Shown: positions 33,501 through 37,987 of the stretch, piece after piece
Numbering within the stretch: the stretch's first letter is position 1
How the letters are laid out: every line of letters starts with the position of its first letter
Origin: UBA4055 sp036721445
GTDB taxonomy: Bacteria; UBA4055
Direction of reading: 5' to 3'
Assembly: GCA_036721445.1 (NCBI GenBank)
Contig: DAIMKZ010000008.1
Span: 1 to 37,987, forward strand
DNA length: 37,987 nt
The notes under the pieces: model-generated
The model's database searches: none
What the model saw: the letters and a program-made list of their open reading frames with translations, nothing else
What the model was told of the DNA's origin: nothing
Made by a program: the position numbers and the translations under genes

Positions 33501-33910
33501 TCGAAGTAACCTCAGGTCTGCATGAATTCAAATGGGAATTTGTAAGGGACGCAAGTATTGACAACGGAAGTAACTGTGCATGGGTTGACAACATTCTTGC
33601 CACCGGTATTTCTACGGGGATCGAGGAAGAATCCGGAATTCTGCCGTCCGGAGCTGATCTGTATCAGAATTATCCTAATCCGTTCAATCCAGTTACTCAG
33701 ATCCGGTTCGCAATGGCAAGAACAGCAGATGTAAAACTTAATGTTTATAATATTTCAGGTCAGAAGGTCGCAGAACTTGTTAACGGTTCAAGACTGGCCG
33801 GAATCCATGCAGTTGACTTTGACGGAAGCAGGTTCAATTCGGGAGTTTACTACTATACACTCGAGACTGACGGAACAGCGATGACAAGAAAAATGCTTCT
33901 CATAAAATAA
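30566..33910 (+). CDS. Gingipain-like C25 peptidase with T9SS sorting domain
   Basis: A 1114-residue exported cysteine peptidase. After a signal peptide (FVNLIPAVLLMSGISFFAAA) comes a propeptide-like beta region, then the C25 caspase-like core with His428 (INYCGHGSNTSWG) and Cys461 (FSVACVNGAFHSG), the catalytic dyad pattern of gingipains. Ig-like domains follow, then a jelly-roll module (about 895-1015, ending AWVDNI), and a T9SS type A tail starting YQNYPNPFNPVTQIRF. I start at 30566, six bases after GGAG; a further ATG at 30554 overlaps that site. Likely surface-displayed or secreted, degrading protein outside the cell. The specificity is not visible. Confidence 0.92.
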   Translation: MNKLFVNLIPAVLLMSGISFFAAAENYSKEYSEISETLSEINFSFDKINTETVEVDGQFFTRIAFSGGVTTAQKGFAELPVLSASVQVDDLYDIIISSVEGDYEEIELEYPLLPSRGTIYRNQDPASVPYETDPESLTDLMYPLSSADITEPFIFRDTRGVSVYAYPVRYNAAKRIVRIYKKLSVKLAQDILSSTNPLNIRSEKIDPAMNNMYSSLYINYNEQKFAHQLSELGDILVISTSRDTEAIRPYIEWKRQKGFDVKSITVDTGTNVKAVILQEYQLNPDILYVQLVGDWADIRSDLGPDSSPTDPMLGCVSGTDLYPELIIGRFSAESAADVTTQVDKTISYEKAPEISGTWYKSGLGIGSPEGEGIGDDGEIDYEHIDVIKENKLIPFTYNTVNEAYGNPTAATVASYINSGLSIINYCGHGSNTSWGTSGYSNTNVNSSTNGSKLPVIFSVACVNGAFHSGTCFAEAWLRKSGGGAAAALMSTINQPWVPPMRGQDYMNDILTGGYDYSSNPGNGTSTVSADQRTTFGSVAMNGCVLMLAQSADSETQNTIKTWTVFGDASLQIRTDAPKLIENTNQFVFPELYSTRVVSSGDPVEGAVVSLFQGEISFSGVTDANGEVTVAHPFVDGEVIITVSGFNLETIQVPVSVQAPEGPWLKVDDYSFSTNFSGEISNALLTVKNIGLQSSESISMKVSTESPYITMINDEYNSDALIIESGGSVSADSISFEISAMTPDQERILFYADITDSYSKRTYRSNIYLTVGSPELEITHIFSTPTALQGITRTVTFNIENTGHAPITDLTADLFQTTSFDVGLTGSVHIDRIEPGSVSEVAFECSYGEAIPNSSYVMYELSVNSASDYSAVYSYDEVVGLTDGFETGDFFANEWVHSGDVNWVIDTAEFYEGSYSANSGSVGHSQRSIMTVSFDFVVDGKISFFRKVSSESGYDKLSFYIDGAFKKNWSGISDWLKFEFEVTSGLHEFKWEFVRDASIDNGSNCAWVDNILATGISTGIEEESGILPSGADLYQNYPNPFNPVTQIRFAMARTADVKLNVYNISGQKVAELVNGSRLAGIHAVDFDGSRFNSGVYYYTLETDGTAMTRKMLLIK

Positions 33911-33928
33911 TTTCCGGATAATATATTG

Positions 33929-33957
33929 AACAAAGGCTGCTTTATGCGGCCTTTGTT
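33929..33957. terminator. Terminator between C25 peptidase and MFS genes
   Basis: AACAAAGGCTGC (33929-33940), loop TTTAT, GCGGCCTTTGTT (33946-33957), with one T-G pair, serves the converging genes. It overlaps the last codons of the MFS gene on the minus strand. Confidence 0.75.
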
Positions 33958-35117
33958 TCTTTTAACATGAACACGAAAGGTATGACTGCAACGGCAAGAA
34001 ATGCAGTGATAATGTAAGTTGTGTCAAGGCCGAATACATCCGATAAGAGTCCTACTGTAAGGACCATGGCTGAACTTCCGACAAAACTGATCGTCATGTA
34101 AGTTCCGTTCAGAAACGACAGATTTTCGGTATCTCTTTCCTGAACGAGAGCGAGAATTATCGGATTGCTGCCGAGGAGTATAAATCCGCTCAAAGCCAGA
34201 ACGGGGAATACGAAGAATCCTGACGAGAATATGAAAGCGAACATGAGTAACGGATTGAGCAATGAAAGCAGTAGCAGTGTTTTTTTTCTTCCAAATTTGT
34301 CCGAAAGTATCCCGATAGTAAAAGTTCCCGCAGCTCCGGCGAACTGGAGAACCGAGAGAGAGATCCCTGAAAGCCACAGGGAATTACCTTTAAAGTTCAT
34401 GTATGTAGGCAGATAAAGGGTCAGCGCAGAGTGCATCCCTGATCTAAAGATAACAATACCTGTTATAATCACAAAAAATCTCAGATACTTCCTGTAATCT
34501 TTCAGCTTTGCATTACCGTTCTCGTTTTTTTTATGCACTGAGATCTTTCGGACCTTAAAATACAGAAACACGGCAACCGCCAGTCCGAGCGGCATGATCT
34601 TCCAGCTTCCTTCGAACGTCCATAAACTAATTGCGCTTAAAATAACTAAAGGGCCGAGGAATCTGGCGAATTCACCGCCGAGCATGTAGAAGCTCAATCC
34701 CAATCCTAGTCTTTCTGTAGCGACTTTTTTAATGATCACAGGACCGGGAACATGGTAAATACTCGTTCCAAGCCCGGCAATAAATATAAGGATGAAAAGT
34801 GTTGAGAAGTCATTTACAGCTCCCAGAAGGCTCATAGAGACCGTGATTATGATACACCCGAGTATCAGGAAGTATTTCGCATCAAGCCTGTCGGCGATCA
34901 TTCCGAAAAGGGGATTTAAAAGTGAAGGTATTTTTCTTGCGAAATCCAGAAGTCCGGCCTGGAACTTGGTTATTCCCAAACCTGATATGAGAAGCGGTAG
35001 TACAGGCGCAAGAAAGGCGGAGTACATGTCAGCTACGAGATGCGAGAAGGAAACGGTGAGTACGACAGGAAGGTCGAACTTCTTTTTTTTTGTTTCTGTA
35101 TTTTCAGCTTTATTCAA
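33942..35117 (-). CDS. MFS transporter, fosmidomycin-resistance (Fsr)-like
   Basis: A 391-residue membrane protein with about 12 transmembrane segments. The N-terminal HLVADMYSAFLAPVLPLLIS motif and the SIYHVPGP segment near residue 119 resemble the Fsr branch of the major facilitator superfamily; the loop DKFGRKK in the middle is the family-wide motif. The start is TTG 35117, seven bases after AGGAG. It is divergent from the M20 peptidase gene and convergent with the peptidase gene. The transported compound cannot be read from sequence. Confidence 0.85.
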   Translation of the reverse strand: MNKAENTETKKKKFDLPVVLTVSFSHLVADMYSAFLAPVLPLLISGLGITKFQAGLLDFARKIPSLLNPLFGMIADRLDAKYFLILGCIIITVSMSLLGAVNDFSTLFILIFIAGLGTSIYHVPGPVIIKKVATERLGLGLSFYMLGGEFARFLGPLVILSAISLWTFEGSWKIMPLGLAVAVFLYFKVRKISVHKKNENGNAKLKDYRKYLRFFVIITGIVIFRSGMHSALTLYLPTYMNFKGNSLWLSGISLSVLQFAGAAGTFTIGILSDKFGRKKTLLLLSLLNPLLMFAFIFSSGFFVFPVLALSGFILLGSNPIILALVQERDTENLSFLNGTYMTISFVGSSAMVLTVGLLSDVFGLDTTYIITAFLAVAVIPFVFMLKETKAA

Positions 35118-35161
35118 TTTCGGGCTCCTGTTTCCGGTCTGAAAATAAAACTAAATTTTAC

Positions 35162-35190
35162 TGTTTAAACAATGAGTTTTTTTATATAAT
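35162..35190 (+). promoter_or_regulatory. Possible promoter of the M20 peptidase gene
   Basis: A perfect TATAAT (35185-35190) has a weak -35 (TGTTTA, 35162-35167) at 17 bases; the -35 lies in a palindrome GTTTAAAC (35163-35170), which could be an operator. The start codon is 30 bases downstream. Confidence 0.45.
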
Positions 35191-35219
35191 ACATCAATAA
35201 ATATTTTTAAGGTCTGATC

Positions 35220-36536
35220 ATGAAAGAAAACGAAGTAGTGGAACTTGTAAAAGAGCTTATTAAAATTGATTCCCGAAATCCGTTCGAAATTGTAAAAAAG
35301 AACGGAATGTATTTTCAGGGCTCAAGAGATGCTGAGATAAACAGATTTCTCGAATCAAAACTCAAAGAAGCAGGTTTCAAAGTTGAGAAACAGTTCGTTT
35401 TTGAGGATAAGAGAGGAGTTAGGCATTTTAATCTTCTGGCAGAAAAGGGTAAAGGTAGAAGTTCGATACTCTTCTACGGTCACTCGGATACAGTTTCTTC
35501 TGAACCGTGGCTAAGCCTGAAGTCGGCACTTACTCCGAGAGAAGGCACAGTTGAGTTTCAGGGGAAAAAACGAAAAGCGCTGTTTGGGCTTGGCTCTAAC
35601 GACATGAAGACCGGGCTTGCTGTTATCTGTCTTGCGTTCAGGGATACGATCCCTGAAGGATACAAGATCAAGGTCGCTTTCGGCATAGACGAAGAATATT
35701 ATTCTGCCGGCGCGAATGTGCTGGCTCAAAGCAGTTTTATGGATGATGTAAAAGCTATAGTAGTACCCGAGATCGGTGACGGACCGAACAGATTCTTCGG
35801 TCACGAAACTATCGGGATCGGAAGGCTCGGCAGATGCGAATTCGAGACAGATGTTTATGGTACTGGCGGGCACGGAGCGATATCGAACGATCCGTCTTTT
35901 ATCAGCGCTGCAGTTGAAGCATCAAAGTTCGCTGTTGAGTTCGAGAATTTCAGAAAGAATTACAGGGATATTTTTATTTTCAACACAAAAGAAGTTCCTG
36001 ATATCCAAGCCTCGAACATAATTGAAGGTTCGCTTTATATTTCAAAGATAGACTGCGGTAAAGAAAGCCTGTCAATTCCGTCTTGGGGCAGGGTCGTTAT
36101 AGACTGTACTTTTACTCCGAATATGGCCATCAGTAATATAAGAAAAAAGCTGAAGGACTTTATTGATTCACTGTACAAATCTAAGATATTAAAGCCCGTC
36201 ATCGTAGAAGGCGTAGAAAAAAGGATGAAACTGAAGCTCAAAAAGAGACCGACTCCCTACAGCGAGGCGTATCTGACACCGGCAGATCATCCGTTTACGG
36301 TTTTCGTAAGAAGATGTATTGGCAATATCGGTAAATTCAGGAATTATAATATGGGATACTCAGTCGCAGACGAGAATGTTTTCAGGCGTTACAAGCCCGA
36401 AACACCCGTGCTGGTTCTCGGTCCGGTCGGCTGGAACTCTCACAGAGCTGATGAGTGGGCTGAGATCGAGAGTATAGAAAAACTGTTCGAATTATATCGT
36501 GATATAGGAATGAAATTCGGTGAATATTGCGGTTAA
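35220..36536 (+). CDS. M20-family metallopeptidase (ArgE/DapE/ACY1 type)
   Basis: A 438-residue zinc hydrolase likely to be cytoplasmic. Metal-binding motifs are in order: GHSDTV (His88, Asp90), GLGSNDMKTG (Asp128), the Glu pair FGIDEEYYSAG (158-159), VPEIGDGP, and a C-terminal NSHRADEW with the last His. A dimerisation domain lies in the middle. Members remove amino-acyl groups from peptides or N-acyl amino acids; the exact substrate is not evident, though peptide breakdown next to an exported protease gene would fit. No signal peptide is present. Confidence 0.9.
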   Translation: MKENEVVELVKELIKIDSRNPFEIVKKNGMYFQGSRDAEINRFLESKLKEAGFKVEKQFVFEDKRGVRHFNLLAEKGKGRSSILFYGHSDTVSSEPWLSLKSALTPREGTVEFQGKKRKALFGLGSNDMKTGLAVICLAFRDTIPEGYKIKVAFGIDEEYYSAGANVLAQSSFMDDVKAIVVPEIGDGPNRFFGHETIGIGRLGRCEFETDVYGTGGHGAISNDPSFISAAVEASKFAVEFENFRKNYRDIFIFNTKEVPDIQASNIIEGSLYISKIDCGKESLSIPSWGRVVIDCTFTPNMAISNIRKKLKDFIDSLYKSKILKPVIVEGVEKRMKLKLKKRPTPYSEAYLTPADHPFTVFVRRCIGNIGKFRNYNMGYSVADENVFRRYKPETPVLVLGPVGWNSHRADEWAEIESIEKLFELYRDIGMKFGEYCG

Positions 36537-36539
36537 ATA

Positions 36540-37987
36540 CTATTTCGCCAGGATCAGTTTATTGGTTACGAACTCATTTCCATATCTTAAAACTGAATAA
36601 TATACTCCGCTTGAAAGCCTGCTGCCGTCAAATTCTAAGGAGTGCATTCCTTTATCAAGCTGACCTTTAAAGACCTCGACGACCTGCCTTCCCCTGATAT
36701 CAAAAATAAGCAGTTCGGCGTTTTCCCTGTCAGGCATTTGGAAAGTAATCGTAGTGTTAGGATTGAAAGGATTCGGATATGCTGTTAAAGAAGTATTGTT
36801 TATTAGATTAGCCTCACTGTTAATGCCAGATGAATAATTTAGTTTATCAGGAATTACGACCATATCGATCCAGGCTGTATAGTCATAATAATAAATGGTA
36901 GTAGAGGTACGGTTGTATACCCATCTCAATGATCGTTTTCCTGCTCGAATGTTATAAGACATCAGCCTCCAGTCGTTATTACCCGTCCAAAGATCAGCTG
37001 ATTCAGTCTCAGAAATATTTAGATCATCAATATAAAAATTCAATTTATCATAATAAGGTCTTAAAGATGTTTTATATGCGAAAATCAGGGTTCCGGGTTC
37101 CAGAAGATCGAGTTCGATACTGATCTCAGATTCCTGATTGGGACCTACGTCTCCTGAACGGAGGGAACGGACTCCCGTATATGACTGACCTTCTGTCACC
37201 GACCATTGAGCGTCTCCTGCGTGAATCCAGTTTATCTTTGAGTTTCCGATGTCAGCTATTTCAAAATCCTCATAAAGTTCGGTACTGTTTATAACTTCAA
37301 GAACTGTTTCAACGAAAATATCTCTATCGGGTATTTTTGCGATTACTTTAACGAAAGAAAAGCCTCTTACTGAAGTCGGACTGAGTATTAGTTTTTCGCC
37401 GGTTATCTCCGGTTCCAGAATATAATTATTGGAAATATCCCTTATAGAAAATTCAATATCAGACAGGTCTTTGTATTGAAAATAATCTTTCAGATCAATT
37501 ACTTCAGATGATCCTGTTAATAGGATTTTGTCGTTTCCATTTCTTAGGTAGAGATCGTGGAATGACGCAATTGTTCTCTTGATCATTATGTCGATTTCTT
37601 CGGCAGTTGCGAAATTGTCAAGAACACCTATTATGTTGTTATTCTTTCCGATGAAATTGAAATTATAAAAGAAATTCGACATATATCTGAAACCGAGTTC
37701 TTCAGTTATAGCCATATTGTAATAAATATTGTTGGAGGTCCTGAATCTCAAAAGGTCCTCATAAGTATTAATGTTGGATGATGCTCCAACAGCGTAAAGT
37801 TCATTTGAATTTTCTTGCAGATTTATAGCTTTCTGTAAATATCCTGCCTCCGGCAGGACTCCAATACCGCTTCAGGAGAAACAAGCTTCAAAAAAATATA
37901 GAACTACTGCCTTATTCTGAGATGTAAGATCAGACACTTTCTGTTTTGAGTAAAATATATTTCCAGATTTGTCCCAAAATGCATCCT
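36540..37987 (-). CDS. T9SS-tailed protein with a thioredoxin-like CxxU domain (selenoprotein, 5' end outside window)
   Basis: Read on the minus strand the frame is open from the window edge through a TGA at 37874-37872 to a stop at 36540, about 482 residues. Before and after the TGA lies a redoxin-like fold: AVVLYFFEACFSU then SGIGVLPEAGYLQKAINL, with Cys and Sec spaced as CxxU where thioredoxins have CxxC, followed by the FNFIGKNNNIIGVL strand pair. A jelly-roll module (ending AWIDMVV) like that of the C25 peptidase and a T9SS type A tail starting YPNPFNPNTTITFQM follow. If UGA were a stop, an internal TTG at 37751, with a weak AGGA, would start a protein lacking the redox motif. Only three bases separate it from the M20 gene. 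Confidence 0.7.
37842..37871 (-). promoter_or_regulatory. Candidate SECIS element of the CxxU protein
   Basis: Thirteen bases after the UGA a perfect 7-base stem TCCTGCC/GGCAGGA closes loop GGA (on the minus strand, 37858 down to 37842). The loop lies 21-23 bases beyond the UGA, in the range of the E. coli fdhF element. No bulged U was identified. Confidence 0.55.

Noticed and set aside
37749..37751. TTG 37751 as the true start of the T9SS-tailed protein
   Set aside because: It has an AGGA upstream, so it is possible, but it would split the redoxin fold in two and leave unexplained coding sequence running from the window edge across the UGA.
1..37987. CRISPR arrays or Cas genes
   Set aside because: No regularly spaced repeats and no Cas-like proteins were seen.

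Overview
The window looks like chromosomal DNA of an uncultured-type bacterium of the FCB superphylum (Bacteroidota, Cloacimonadota, Delongbacteria and similar lineages). The main evidence is C-terminal sorting domains of the type IX secretion system (T9SS) on several large exported proteins, one of them a gingipain-like C25 peptidase. A ferredoxin-linked 2-oxoglutarate oxidoreductase (KorDABC) points to anaerobic carbon metabolism. Shine-Dalgarno sites are common and several promoters match the TTGACA / TATATT consensus with 16-17 base spacing. Base composition is moderate and Arg and Ile codons lean to AGA/AGG and ATA.

Layout. (a) 1-3706, minus strand: a WYL-domain regulator followed by a cassette of small unrecognised proteins (a four-CxxC zinc ribbon, three small acidic or coiled-coil proteins, a DnaB-like RecA-fold protein with a broken Walker A, a glycine/alanine-rich membrane protein with a coiled-coil tail, and a coiled-coil protein cut by the window edge). 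(b) 3826-3909: tRNA-Leu(CAG) with its own promoter and a shared terminator. (c) 3962-8319, minus: an operon arcC-korD-korA-korB-korC-ndk. (d) 8568-13049, plus: a PurL with an N-terminal PurS-like extension, a PDZ/radical-SAM/DUF512 protein, and a HesB/IscA-like selenoprotein with an in-frame UGA. (e) 13101-20730, plus: an accessory region with a duplicated-domain exported protein, a RhuM-family protein, a 1074-residue T9SS-type protein, a DUF4143 ATPase and a small exported protein. Short copies of the C-terminal tail KFVIIK-stop lie beside the RhuM and ATPase genes. (f) 20748-27995, plus: ileS-dksA-lspA, then thrS-infC-rpmI-rplT. (g) 28046-30408, minus: acpP-fabF-rnc. (h) 30566-37987: a C25 peptidase with a T9SS tail, an Fsr-like MFS transporter, an M20 peptidase, and a T9SS-tailed protein whose thioredoxin-like domain continues through an in-frame UGA (CxxU) to the window edge.

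Most striking points. Two probable selenoproteins are broken by UGA and would be missed or truncated by standard gene calling; one of them combines a redox CxxU motif with a T9SS export tail, which I do not recognise as a described architecture. By my count ileS uses ATA for 68 of its 71 isoleucine codons and ATT for none, against 25 of 46 ATA in thrS. The minus-strand cassette at the left edge is the best candidate here for an undescribed multi-gene system. No stretch longer than about 300 bases lacks a gene; the longest gap, 8320-8567, holds at least the arcC-kor promoter. No CRISPR array, insertion sequence or rRNA was seen.
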